The notes under the pieces are model-generated. The model ran no database searches. It saw nothing but the letters and a program-made list of their open reading frames with translations, and was not told the DNA's origin. Positions 45,328-53,559 of a stretch of 64,000 bases of DNA are shown here, piece by piece. A program made the translations under genes and the position numbers. Position 1 is the first letter of the stretch, and every line of letters begins with the position of its first letter. The stretch is from Taibaiella sp965229095 (GTDB taxonomy: Bacteria; Bacteroidota; Bacteroidia; Chitinophagales; Chitinophagaceae), in assembly GCA_965229095.1 (NCBI GenBank), contig OZ245855.1:682001-746000 (forward strand), read 5' to 3'.

Positions 45328-45332
45328 AAGCT

Positions 45333-46049
45333 ATGAAAACACGTATTCTAACCATTTTACTAAGTTCGGTTTGTATTTCTTCGTTGAGTTGTGCTCAATC
45401 CTTAAGATCTGAAAAAGCAAGCAAGATCATAGGCAATTATAGTTATACAGCGACTGATAGCCTTTCAGGAATAAGGCTGGAACTTAATAGTGACGGCCAT
45501 TTTAAATATTCTGTTGGAAGTGATATGCAAGTAATGCATTCCTATGGAAACTGGGTTTTACAGAAAGACACACTTACACTAAACAGTTCGATTGACAAGG
45601 AGAAAATTCCCGTTTCTATAAAGGAAGAGATTGTCGATTCATTAAAGGAATACATACAAATAGCCTTAGTAAGTAATCTTGATGGGGAGATAATGGAGGA
45701 TGCAACACTTAATTTCAATAATGATACTACTACAGAATGCATCCCTTTATTTGGAGCTGGTTGTAATAGAAAAATAGGAAGTGTTGACAATTTATGTATT
45801 AGGCTTAACAATGGCATTTCATCCAAGTGGATTCGACTTAAAAGCAAGAAAGCCAACCTTCTAAAAATAACTGTAGATGTTCATGGCATGCTTGGATCGT
45901 ACTTGTTTCTTGTAAACCAAAAATATCTGTATAAAAACGGAAACTTGTATGTGCTCCCAATTACTCAGATTACTGAACTTGATATAAGAAACGGAGGAAC
46001 AGTAAAACGGGAAATTATTCTTCAAAAGAAATTGGATAAAGGAAATTAA
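45333..46049 (+). CDS. Lipoprotein-like protein after RHS toxin B, possible immunity protein
   Basis: A 238-aa product from ATG 45333, chosen because MKTRILTILLSSVCISSLSCAQ is a good signal/lipobox leader; the open frame starts 10 codons earlier, overlapping the RHS gene. The mature part (KIIGNYSYTATDSLSGIRLELNSDGHFKYSVGSDMQVMHSYGNWVLQKDTLTL) resembles a small lipocalin-like or META-type beta domain. It sits five bases after the RHS toxin stop, in the place of a cognate immunity gene, and is AT-rich like the tip. The immunity role is inferred. Confidence 0.7.
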   Translation: MKTRILTILLSSVCISSLSCAQSLRSEKASKIIGNYSYTATDSLSGIRLELNSDGHFKYSVGSDMQVMHSYGNWVLQKDTLTLNSSIDKEKIPVSIKEEIVDSLKEYIQIALVSNLDGEIMEDATLNFNNDTTTECIPLFGAGCNRKIGSVDNLCIRLNNGISSKWIRLKSKKANLLKITVDVHGMLGSYLFLVNQKYLYKNGNLYVLPITQITELDIRNGGTVKREIILQKKLDKGN

Positions 46050-46151
46050 AAAGCAAATCATTGAATTATTAATAAATAAAATGTGTCCTTTTCATTTCTG
46101 CCTCGTTTAATGGAGGCTTGACAATTTTGAGATGTTTCATTTAATCCTAAA

Positions 46152-46188
46152 AAGCGAAGCCCGAATTTTATTAGGCTTCGTTTTTTTA
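46152..46188 (+). terminator. Terminator of RHS module B
   Basis: GCGAAGCC and GGCTTCGT arms around a 12-nt loop, then a seven-T run. It lies about 105 bp after the 45333-46049 gene. Confidence 0.7.
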
Positions 46189-46225
46189 ATTTAATAGCTT
46201 TAGTAAAAGTTATAGAAATTAAAAA

Positions 46226-47204
46226 AGAGAGTTGAATACCACGGGCTTCAGGTCAGACAATATGATCCGCAGATTGGCAGGTTTTTGGGCGTGGCCCCCT
46301 GGCCCCGGAAACAGATGCATTCTCGCCCTATGCTGCGATGAACAACGACCCGGCGAGTTTGACTGACCCCAATGGATTGAAGGTGGGGGAAACCCTGACG
46401 ATGATGGGCTGGAACACCGGGCCACCCAGGCCACTATGGGTAGCGTCCTGGATGGATAAAGAGTGGATCGGAATATTGAGCTACCTGATGGGTGATAGGA
46501 TGGGTTGGTATGGCGGTAACAGTGAAGCCATATGGCAAAAAACAATGAGTGCTGCTATGGCTCACGGTAATAATACCGGAGGTGGTGGTGATGGCGCAGC
46601 ATCTTCTCCTATAAATATTGAAGCAGGTACCACCTGCAACTATAATGATTATACGAATTCGGTTAGTGATCCTGATCCTGAGATGCAGGATTGGAAGTTC
46701 TGGGAGGATAAGGATAAAAATCCCAATAAAGGAAACTCGATAAATCTCCCCCCGATAGATCAACTTTTGGCATCGTATCCTTTGGACAAAAAGGGTAATA
46801 AAATAAATCTTAGAGGGTATTCAAATGAATGTGCCATTCGTTGGTCTTATACCTTAAGGTTAAATGGAGTTGATATTTCTTCTGCCAAGAAATTTGATGA
46901 TCTAACAACAGATGGTTTAATTAGAATGGCAGATAATAGTGCATTGTGGTTTGCAGATGCATTTGGACCGCCGATTACGGGTAGTGCAAAAAGCAAGTAT
47001 GGTCCGATGGTACTAACCCCTCGCGAATTTCAAGCAAAATATAGTAGCTAAAAAGGCATTATTTACAGTGAATTTAGATATGGCCCTCATAATGAAGGAA
47101 CCGGTCATATTGACTTTTACAATGGCAACTATTTATCCTCGCCTGGAACAATAAGATATTTATATGATGACAGGGCTAAAATCTGGTTCTGGCCTTTAAA
47201 ATAG
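46226..47204 (+). pseudogene. Orphan RHS tip with Tae4-like amidase toxin domain, frameshifted and interrupted
   Basis: The fragment begins with the RHS core end (RQYDPQIGRFLGV). A missing base near 46294 (GTGGCC where GTGGACC is expected) shifts the frame into PLAPETDAFSPYAAMNNDPASLTDPNGL. The tip then runs to a TAA at 47049 and continues in the same frame to 47204. It contains NECAIRWSYTLRLNG (Cys codon 46830) and, after the TAA, YGPHNEGTGHIDFYNG (His codon 47106). This is the Cys...GHID pattern of Tae4-type peptidoglycan amidases. The remnant at 48680-48822 reads CAA where this copy has TAA, so the stop is probably a mutation. The intact part, 46338-47051, is open for 237 codons. Not functional as written. 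Confidence 0.75.
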
Positions 47205-47226
47205 AGCAACTTTTAAAAAATAAAAC

Positions 47227-47847
47227 ATGAAAAACGCAAGCCTAATTGCCCTACTTTTAATTATAATTCTACATGCGGCGTGCAAACCTGCCAAAACATT
47301 ACAAAGTAAGGAATGTGAGGTTATGGAAGCCGTCTTTAAAGATATAATATTAGCGGATAGTGTTAAAAGCATATCGGTATCAAAAGAATATTGGAAATGG
47401 AGCGTTGATCTTAACGTTAATTTTAAAATTGCCGGTGATAGCCTTCCTAAAAGCGATAAGGAACGACAAGAAAGATTAGAGGGTGAACTTATTGATCCAT
47501 ATAGGATTTATTATGTATTTGCTTATCCTTTTACTGATACTTTGTTTACAAAAGAGGATATCAAATTCATGCAAAGTCAGGTCATCAACGATACGTTCAC
47601 TAAAATGACATGTCAACCGGCTTTCGTAACCTTAGTAGATCCAAGGAAAAATCCCAGGCATAGCTATTTATTTTTCAAACCTCTTTTTAGTAAGGACTAC
47701 AAGTACGCAATCATTAGAAAATACGGCAACTATCATATCACTAGTGCGCCAGATGAAACAATTTTTGGAGAATCACAAACTCTCTACTACAAATATGATC
47801 CACAAAAAGGCTGGATCAGAATTTTTGCAACCCCTATTTGGCTGTAA
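47227..47847 (+). CDS. Putative lipoprotein immunity protein for the Tae4-like tip (copy 1)
   Basis: A 206-aa protein with leader MKNASLIALLLIIILHAAC, a near-lipobox. The mature domain has the stretch SLPKSDKERQERLEGELIDPYRIYYVFAYPFTDTLFTKED and ends AIIRKYGNYHITS...SQTLYYKYDPQKGWIRIFATPIWL. A close paralogue follows at 47943. It lies 22 bp after the broken Tae4-like tip and would be in the periplasm, where an amidase would act, so it is probably its immunity protein. It does not resemble the short helical Tai4 family by eye; the family is unknown. Confidence 0.7.
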   Translation: MKNASLIALLLIIILHAACKPAKTLQSKECEVMEAVFKDIILADSVKSISVSKEYWKWSVDLNVNFKIAGDSLPKSDKERQERLEGELIDPYRIYYVFAYPFTDTLFTKEDIKFMQSQVINDTFTKMTCQPAFVTLVDPRKNPRHSYLFFKPLFSKDYKYAIIRKYGNYHITSAPDETIFGESQTLYYKYDPQKGWIRIFATPIWL

Positions 47848-47870
47848 AAGATTAACTAAAACAGTATTTA

Positions 47871-47904
47871 ATAGAGCCAGGAACAATCATATTCCTGGCT
47901 CTAT
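47871..47904 (+). terminator. Hairpin between the two lipoprotein genes
   Basis: ATAGAGCCAGGAA (47871-47883) pairs with TTCCTGGCTCTAT (47892-47904), followed by TTT. A moderate terminator or attenuator between tandem immunity genes. Confidence 0.5.
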
Positions 47905-47942
47905 TTGGCTAAATATGGTTCCGGCCTTTAAATAAACAAGAA

Positions 47943-48557
47943 ATGAAAAGCAAAATCATAATTATCCTAGCATTGCCAGTCTTATTAGCTTTGTCATGTG
48001 CAAGAAAAAAAGCAATCCAAACGCATGAAAATGCTGTTTTAGAAAGTGTTATAAATGATGTAATGGCAGAAGAGCACTTAAAAAACATAACCATCGCGGA
48101 CAAATATCGAATATGGAATATTGGAGTAGACGTTGATTTTAATTTACCGGGAGAAAGCTTGCCCAAGACTGAAAAAGAACGGAGAAGCAGACTTGAAGGT
48201 GAATTAATTGATCCATATCGAATATGGTATGTTTTTGCTTATCCGCTAACTGATACTCTTTTTACGAAGGAAGATCGTGATTTCATTTCCAAACAGATGA
48301 AGGACACTTCAATTATGACGTTTGGATATACATCGGAGCGAATAAAATTGGTTGGGCCTAAAGAGGGTGAAATCCATGCTTATTATTTTTGCAAACCGGT
48401 TTTTGATAGGAATTATAGGTATGCAATAATTAGAAAATATGATAACTACACGATAACCGAAGATGGAACACTCTTTGGATCATCACAGACTCTTTATTAC
48501 AAAAATGACAAAAAGAAGGGTTGGATCAGAGTCTTTGCAACCCCTATTTGGCTTTAG
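47943..48557 (+). CDS. Putative lipoprotein immunity protein (copy 2)
   Basis: A 204-aa paralogue of the preceding gene, sharing SLPKTEKERRSRLEGELIDPYRIWYVFAYPLTDTLFTKED and the C-terminal YYKNDKKKGWIRVFATPIWL. The leader LLALSCARK is a good lipobox. Tandem diverged immunity genes without their toxins are typical of RHS loci that have swapped tips. A terminator follows (48601-48637). Confidence 0.7.
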   Translation: MKSKIIIILALPVLLALSCARKKAIQTHENAVLESVINDVMAEEHLKNITIADKYRIWNIGVDVDFNLPGESLPKTEKERRSRLEGELIDPYRIWYVFAYPLTDTLFTKEDRDFISKQMKDTSIMTFGYTSERIKLVGPKEGEIHAYYFCKPVFDRNYRYAIIRKYDNYTITEDGTLFGSSQTLYYKNDKKKGWIRVFATPIWL

Positions 48558-48600
48558 AGAACAGTAGGTATAATTAAAAAGCTGTTCACTAAAACAATGT

Positions 48601-48637
48601 AAAAATAACCTCGGCTACAATAGCCGAGGTTATTTTT
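48601..48637 (+). terminator. Terminator after lipoprotein copy 2
   Basis: Perfect arms AAAATAACCTCGGCTA and its complement around CAA, ending in TTTTT. Confidence 0.8.
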
Positions 48638-48679
48638 CTTTTCATATTGCTTGTACATTTTGACAACTGAAAGGTACAA

Positions 48680-48822
48680 AAAGTAAAATCCGACGGTGTA
48701 GTATTACCTCCTCATGGGTTTCCGGCAAAATATAGTAGTCAAAAGGTATTCTTTATAGTGAATTTAGATATGGTCTTGGGGGAACTCTGCCCATATTGAC
48801 TTTTACAACGACAACTATTTAA
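48680..48822 (+). pseudogene. Remnant of a second Tae4-like toxin tail
   Basis: The DNA aligns with 46985-47140 (AAAATATAGTAG, AGTGAATTTAGATATGG, CATATTGACTTTTACAA), but with a base deletion and a short gap, and the upstream toxin part is missing. It encodes the end of the amidase tip out of frame. It probably belonged to a further toxin-immunity pair, later cut by the arrival of the 48825-49970 gene. Confidence 0.6.
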
Positions 48823-48824
48823 GT

Positions 48825-49970
48825 TTACATAAACTTCCAGCAATAACCGCCACTTGACTTGCTGATACCTCTGGCTGCTGCGCTAATACCAGTTTCATGT
48901 ACTCCGATTGCCTGAGCCGCTTTTCTTATACTTTCGTAACAAGTGATGTATTTATCATCAAGCGTATATTGTGCTACTTTTTTTTGTAGCATAGCGAAGA
49001 ACTTATCCCTGCTCATAAGATGCTCGGGGTTGATACTCCGGTGCCGGGTACCGGATTTCCAGACAAAGCCTTTTGAAGAGTGTAATTCTCCGCTTAGACA
49101 CTTACTGATCGCTGATATTTGGTCTCCTGTTGCTTGACTGGCAGCGGTGATGCTTTCAAAATGAGCGATGACCCGGCCTTGCATGTCGTACTGCGTTACT
49201 TTTCTTCTTCGCTTTGCACTTGCGATCGCTCTTTTATTACCCCAATAGTTGCTCAAGTCAATTGTCTGTGCCCCGTCCCCATACTGCCATATGTAGTTAC
49301 CGGCTGTAAGCCTTCTTTTACCGGCTACCCCGTTAATGGTCGTTTTGCTGATACCTGTTGCCTCTGCGGCAAATTTGATAGAAGGATACACTGCCAGTTT
49401 CTCTCCCTGTAAGCTATACTGCGATACCTGCTTCATTCTTTTAGCTATGCCCTTTTGTGCATTGCTTTTCATATCCAGGTAAGTAAAACAACTTATGGAA
49501 CGTTCCCTTTTATATATTCGTTCCTGTTGCTCTGTACAGGATGCCTTTTCCAAATTTTCATAGTACAAATTAAGTCCGTTGCCATCTTTGCAAAGGATTA
49601 CAATGGAGAGGTCAGATAAATTAATTTTTTCCACAAAGCAGTAATATACAAGCCGACGTATGGAGAAACTCTTCGTTCTGCCTTCGTACCATAATATAAC
49701 ACTTAATACGTGAGTATGATCGCCAATCCAGGTATTTGCAGTGGAAGTAACACCAGGAGAAAGGATAGATTCCCTTCGATGCCTGTCCACCCCATTCTTA
49801 TAGTAAATAATGCGGGCGAGAGACTTTACCCTTCCATAATTAGATACCATGTAACTGTCTTCAAAGTCAGGAATAAAATCCCACTTTTCCCCAGGTAAAT
49901 CATTCAATGATTTATTGAGATAAGGTGGAAGTGTACTTTTCTTCTTGGAGGTTTTCTTGTGGAGCAGCAT
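48825..49970 (-). CDS. Homing-endonuclease-like protein with NUMOD4 and three NUMOD1 repeats (HNH core degenerate)
   Basis: A 381-aa protein. A NUMOD4-type start (LPGEKWDFIPDFEDSYMVSNYGRVKSLARI, about 24-53) is followed by a region where an HNH core is expected (IVILCKDGNGLNLYYENLEKA). Its normal HxxGN histidine is replaced (CKDGN), so nuclease activity is doubtful. Three NUMOD1-like repeats follow (VSQYSLQGEKLAVYPSIKFAAEATGISKTTINGV..., VTQYDMQGRVIAHFESITAASQATG..., VAQYTLDDKYITCYESIRKAAQAIGV...), each ending in a YIWQYG/FVWKSG/YCWKF motif. These are DNA-binding modules of homing endonucleases. The gene interrupts the decayed toxin-immunity region. Confidence 0.8.
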   Translation of the reverse strand: MLLHKKTSKKKSTLPPYLNKSLNDLPGEKWDFIPDFEDSYMVSNYGRVKSLARIIYYKNGVDRHRRESILSPGVTSTANTWIGDHTHVLSVILWYEGRTKSFSIRRLVYYCFVEKINLSDLSIVILCKDGNGLNLYYENLEKASCTEQQERIYKRERSISCFTYLDMKSNAQKGIAKRMKQVSQYSLQGEKLAVYPSIKFAAEATGISKTTINGVAGKRRLTAGNYIWQYGDGAQTIDLSNYWGNKRAIASAKRRRKVTQYDMQGRVIAHFESITAASQATGDQISAISKCLSGELHSSKGFVWKSGTRHRSINPEHLMSRDKFFAMLQKKVAQYTLDDKYITCYESIRKAAQAIGVHETGISAAARGISKSSGGYCWKFM

Positions 49971-50296
49971 CTGATTTTTTTTAACTATATCTGTTAGGGT
50001 GAATTTTTACAAGAACCGCACGCAACTATCTCACATAACAAATTTAATCATTCGTTGGGTATTCCAGACTACTATACGCACCAATGTTACCCATTTATAA
50101 CAACTAGAAAAACGATGCAGGAAAGTGTCACCATAAGTTCTTGGGGCCAATACGCCACCAATACTGCCATGTTGGGATAAAGCCTGACAACTTTACGCCT
50201 TAATACGGCAGTTTCAAAATAAGGGGCAACCCCTTGACCTACCCCTCACTAAAATTGGGCAGAATTTTGTGGCATAGCTTTTAAGCCATCCGCAAA
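49971..50296. other. Intergenic region and left end of element copy 2
   Basis: The divergent upstream region of the homing-endonuclease-like gene, followed from about 50159 by the left end of the recombinase element (GGATAAAGCCTGACAAC, then GGGCAGAATTTTGTGGCATA). No gene. Confidence 0.5.
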
Positions 50297-50509
50297 ATGA
50301 AACAAACAAAAGTCCATCACCATCATGGTTACCCTTACCGTCACGGTTACCTAAGACCGCTATACCGTTCTTATCGTAACGGGACAGTAACCCTGTTACG
50401 CAAACAAAGACAAGAATCCGTTACGCAGCGAAGCAGATTGTTGCCATCTGTTACCGATTACCTGCCTTTTAATCATCCGTATCGAAATCCTTTACGTAAC
50501 AGACCGTAA
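50297..50509 (+). CDS. Small basic orf at the left end of element copy 2 (doubtful)
   Basis: A 70-aa Arg/His/Tyr-rich frame matching the one at 9669. Divergence between the copies is mostly amino-acid changing, and the DNA is a GTTAC-rich island. Probably a non-coding cis region with an incidental frame; a real small protein is possible. Confidence 0.3.
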   Translation: MKQTKVHHHHGYPYRHGYLRPLYRSYRNGTVTLLRKQRQESVTQRSRLLPSVTDYLPFNHPYRNPLRNRP

Positions 50510-50530
50510 AGGCCGGTATGGCTATGCCTG
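50327..50530. repeat. GTTAC/GTAAC-rich island, element copy 2
   Basis: Nine pentamers by hand count in about 200 bp. See the equivalent in copy 1. Confidence 0.55.
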
Positions 50531-50569
50531 TTACCGTAAAATCACCCTTTATCCAAAAACAATCTAATC

Positions 50570-51436
50570 ATGGAAACAGTAAAAAAGTTATCAGAAATCA
50601 CCCACGAAATCACCAGCGACGTATCTGCTTTGGGCAAGCTTTATCCCCTTGTGATGTTGGAAGTAAGCTGCCGCCGTCATGGCCGCGTCACCTATGTCAG
50701 CCCATTTATGGCCTGGGAAGAGTTGCGGTTCATGCTCCCGGGTCTATGCCGGAAGTATCATACTATGGGCCTCGGTATCCGCATTAAAGGCCATAGCTTA
50801 AAGATCGGAACGAAGGTACTCCGTAAGGATTACATCCTGGAGCAGGAACCGATCGAGCTTACACCGCTGGAAACAGGCGGCTACCTTCCTCCATTGGGCG
50901 GGCTGGATGCCCGGCAGACGACCGCCCTGATGAATAAGGCCGTGTCCGACGAGTTGCTCCGCAAGGAGTATGAGCGGCTGAAAATGGAGACAGCGGACCT
51001 TCGCTCCAGGATAGCGGCATTGCAAGAGGATATAGAACAAAAAGAGAAAGCCATTGCCGCCAAGGAACAGATAGAATACTATATGGGATTAGCAGCCCCC
51101 TTCGCTCCCTTACTGGCACAACTGTTCGGCAAGGAAACTCCGGCAGGTAAAGCCGTGAGCGGATTAGGCAATACCACCGAAGCCCCCGAAACCAAAAAAA
51201 CCAAAGAAGCTACCGAAGAAGAAGGGTACGCGGCCAGTATCCTTGCCCTTGCCCGCGAACTGGCCAGCAACCTTACGGAAAAGCACCGCAAACACCTCTA
51301 TTTAATATTACATGAAGCCAGGGAGAAACCCGACCTGCTTTTTCCCATTACCCGCCATATCCTAACCATGCAAGAGACTGCTGCTAAAGCTTCCCCGGCA
51401 CCAAAACCCCCTAAAAGTGATGAAAAGAAATCATGA
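50570..51436 (+). CDS. Element protein of unknown function with coiled coil
   Basis: A 288-aa protein, full-length version of the truncated copy at 9941. The N-terminal half (METVKKLSEITHEITSDVSALGKLYPLVMLEVSCRRHGRVTYVSPFMAWEELRFMLPGLCRKYHTMGLGIRIK) resembles no known family. A coiled coil follows (ELLRKEYERLKMETADLRSRIAALQEDIEQKEKAIAAKEQI, about 130-165), then a hydrophobic helix and a Lys/Glu-rich C-terminal helical domain. Its end overlaps the next gene's start, so they are co-translated. Probably part of the element's DNA-transaction machinery; the function is unknown. Confidence 0.7.
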   Translation: METVKKLSEITHEITSDVSALGKLYPLVMLEVSCRRHGRVTYVSPFMAWEELRFMLPGLCRKYHTMGLGIRIKGHSLKIGTKVLRKDYILEQEPIELTPLETGGYLPPLGGLDARQTTALMNKAVSDELLRKEYERLKMETADLRSRIAALQEDIEQKEKAIAAKEQIEYYMGLAAPFAPLLAQLFGKETPAGKAVSGLGNTTEAPETKKTKEATEEEGYAASILALARELASNLTEKHRKHLYLILHEAREKPDLLFPITRHILTMQETAAKASPAPKPPKSDEKKS

Positions 51437-53081
51437 GGCCACCTGCCAATGGTGCCATCGCCCCTTGCGGTCGTGCCGCCGTTCCAAGACCTATTGCAGT
51501 GATGCCTGCAAACAGGCAGCCTATTATCAGCGCAGGAAGGAAAAAACCGGTACCGGTATTGAAGGGGCCGGACAGGGAACACCTGCGGGCACAGCCGCAG
51601 CCAGTCCCGGAAGCATGGCCGGGTTTGTGGCAGTAGGTTTGGACAACCTTATCTATACAGGCCAGACCGAAGGGCAACAACCTGAATTAATTACCAAACA
51701 GTCAACCGAAAAACCTTTTCATATGAACAGCAATAAGAACGGTACCGCAGTAGTGCCACCTGCTGCGGGAACCACCATTAACGTAATGGGAATGATAGTG
51801 AACAAACAATGGATCGAGCGTATGTTACTGGCAGTACCGGCAGATCAAAAGCGGCGGCTGTCGCTTTTATTGCTGCAAACAGTGCTGGAACAATCACCGG
51901 AACTTGCCAGGACACTAGTGGAAGCATACGGGCCGGGCAGGCAGGAAGCTACAGGCTTTAATACCCGCCATGACCCTATGGATTGGGCCGAAGGTGGGTC
52001 GGATAACAGTGAGATCACGGAAAGGCTGTACCCGAGAACAGGCAATGATGAACCCGATAACGATGAGGGGTATAACAGCGGGGAGGAAGACGATGATCCG
52101 GAAGACAACTGGCATGAGGACGGGATTAAAGAGCATGAACAAGAAGAAGCGCATGAAGAGGAAGAACAAGAGCATGAAGGAGGAGAAGCACAGGAAAGAG
52201 AATATGAACAAGAAGAACAGGAGAACGAATATGAAGAATACGAAGGAGCATATGAACAAGAGCGGGAAGCGGAACAGGATGGGCATGAAAGCAGCGAAGG
52301 GCATGAATACGTTACCCGGACAAGTACCGCAGATAAGGGTATCCCTTACCGTAACATCCCTCACCATAACAACAATACCGTAACAGCACAGCCAGAGCAG
52401 CCTTTGTATGCTGTTACCGATGAAAGCTCCGGGCTATCGTACCGTAAGCGGCAACAAAGAACACAGCCTGATCAAAACGTAACAGGGGCCAGGCAGTACG
52501 CAGGCAGTAAGCGTAACGAATGGTCACCGGATACAGATAGGCAAAGGGTAAACCGTTACGGTAACAACACTTCCCGTAAGCAATCATCCACGGGGAATTG
52601 GCTCGACCGCTTTTCATCGCCTGCGATACGAAGAGAGGCGAAGATATGGGAAGAGCTATCCGTTACGGTCCCCTCTTTTATGGAAGACTACCTGACCCGT
52701 TACGCTATGGAGAGCGGGATGCAATGGGAAATAGGAGATATGGATGCCCGTAACCTCGTTACGGTTCACCTGCTTTTCCACCGGAGCCGGGACCGTCGAT
52801 GCATGGGCAGGCTCCTCGATCTTGTGCTGGAAGCAGAAGAGGGTTTGGTGGGAGAAGAAGACTTTAGGGAAGGCGGTTCGCTTTACGTACCTGCCGATCC
52901 TGAAGCCCACTTATCCGGCTTTGAGAGAAACGAATACCCCGATAGCCAATATCCTTACGATAACAGGCAACAGGGTTGGGACTACGACCCTTTATACCAT
53001 CATCAGCACCCGCATTTTCAGGCCCGGCCTCCGGGTAATGAGGCGGCAAGTTCCATATTGCAGTTTTTGGGGATAAAATGA
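51420..53081 (+). CDS. Zinc-finger protein with Glu-rich region, encoded by the element
   Basis: About 553 aa from ATG 51420 (a GTG one codon earlier, at 51417, is also possible). A zinc-finger-like segment (CQWCHRPLRSCRRSKTYCSDACKQAAYYQRRKE, about 10-42) has CxxC and CxxxC pairs similar to short DNA-binding fingers. A low-complexity middle is strongly acidic (many EEEEQEHEGGEAQEREYEQEEQE runs, about 205-300). The C-terminal ~140 residues are structured but unrecognised. The gene carries at least twelve GTTAC/GTAAC pentamers between 52311 and 52763. Copy 1 lost almost all of this gene. It may bind the GTTAC sites or act as an acidic adaptor for the recombinase; both ideas are inference. Confidence 0.7.
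   Translation: MKRNHEATCQWCHRPLRSCRRSKTYCSDACKQAAYYQRRKEKTGTGIEGAGQGTPAGTAAASPGSMAGFVAVGLDNLIYTGQTEGQQPELITKQSTEKPFHMNSNKNGTAVVPPAAGTTINVMGMIVNKQWIERMLLAVPADQKRRLSLLLLQTVLEQSPELARTLVEAYGPGRQEATGFNTRHDPMDWAEGGSDNSEITERLYPRTGNDEPDNDEGYNSGEEDDDPEDNWHEDGIKEHEQEEAHEEEEQEHEGGEAQEREYEQEEQENEYEEYEGAYEQEREAEQDGHESSEGHEYVTRTSTADKGIPYRNIPHHNNNTVTAQPEQPLYAVTDESSGLSYRKRQQRTQPDQNVTGARQYAGSKRNEWSPDTDRQRVNRYGNNTSRKQSSTGNWLDRFSSPAIRREAKIWEELSVTVPSFMEDYLTRYAMESGMQWEIGDMDARNLVTVHLLFHRSRDRRCMGRLLDLVLEAEEGLVGEEDFREGGSLYVPADPEAHLSGFERNEYPDSQYPYDNRQQGWDYDPLYHHQHPHFQARPPGNEAASSILQFLGIK
52311..52763. repeat. GTTAC/GTAAC-rich coding segment of element copy 2
   Basis: Twelve GTTAC or GTAAC pentamers counted over about 450 bp (about 0.9 expected) inside the Glu-rich gene. 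Coding constraint alone does not explain this density. Confidence 0.55.
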
Positions 53082-53150
53082 GTGCGGATATACCGGCGCA
53101 GGACAAAGCAAAGACAAAAACAGACCAGAAATGCAGTCCAAATAAAAATT

Positions 53151-53195
53151 AAACAATTGATTATCAATTATTTAAAGATTATTTTTGTATATTTG
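53151..53195 (+). promoter_or_regulatory. Palindromic operator and promoter of the element (copy 2)
   Basis: AAACAATTGAT, central T, ATCAATTATTT (53151-53173, one mismatch) is followed by TATATTTG (53188-53195) matching TAnnTTTG, ten bases further away than in copy 1. Likely autoregulation of the 89-aa gene and recombinase. Confidence 0.55.
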
Positions 53196-53292
53196 ATAGA
53201 GCAAAACAGATATAGGAAAGAGGTGTGGAATAGAGCAGAGCGGCTTTATATGCCGCCAGAGAAAGATAAACCCTTATTTGTTGAACTTAATA

Positions 53293-53559
53293 ATGGAAGC
53301 CATGGACATCAGTAAAAGCGTAACGATAACGATAGATGACATTCGCAGCAAAGAAGCCTTTCGGGCATTAGACGAAACATCGGCACAAGCATTGCTGGAA
53401 ACGATCATAACGTATTGCACCATCGTATATGAAGAAGCCGGCACCAGCCAGCAAGAGCAATTCTCAAGCCCGGCACCAGTACCTAACGATCGCACTATAC
53501 CCAAACAGCCTAAACAAGTAATTCCCATTTCAAATACACAACAAAAACGAGCAGCATGA
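53293..53559 (+). CDS. Small 88-aa protein coupled to the recombinase (copy 2)
   Basis: Full-length counterpart of 10624-10839. MEAMDISKSVTITIDDI, helical middle, and a Pro/Gln-rich C-terminus with 17 residues more than copy 1. Its stop overlaps the recombinase ATG (ATGA). Probably an accessory or control protein of the recombinase. Confidence 0.65.
   Translation: MEAMDISKSVTITIDDIRSKEAFRALDETSAQALLETIITYCTIVYEEAGTSQQEQFSSPAPVPNDRTIPKQPKQVIPISNTQQKRAA

Noticed and set aside
46338..47051. Treating the 237-codon frame as an intact independent gene
   Set aside because: The RHS core end lies upstream in another frame and the domain continues past the TAA, so it is part of a broken tip.
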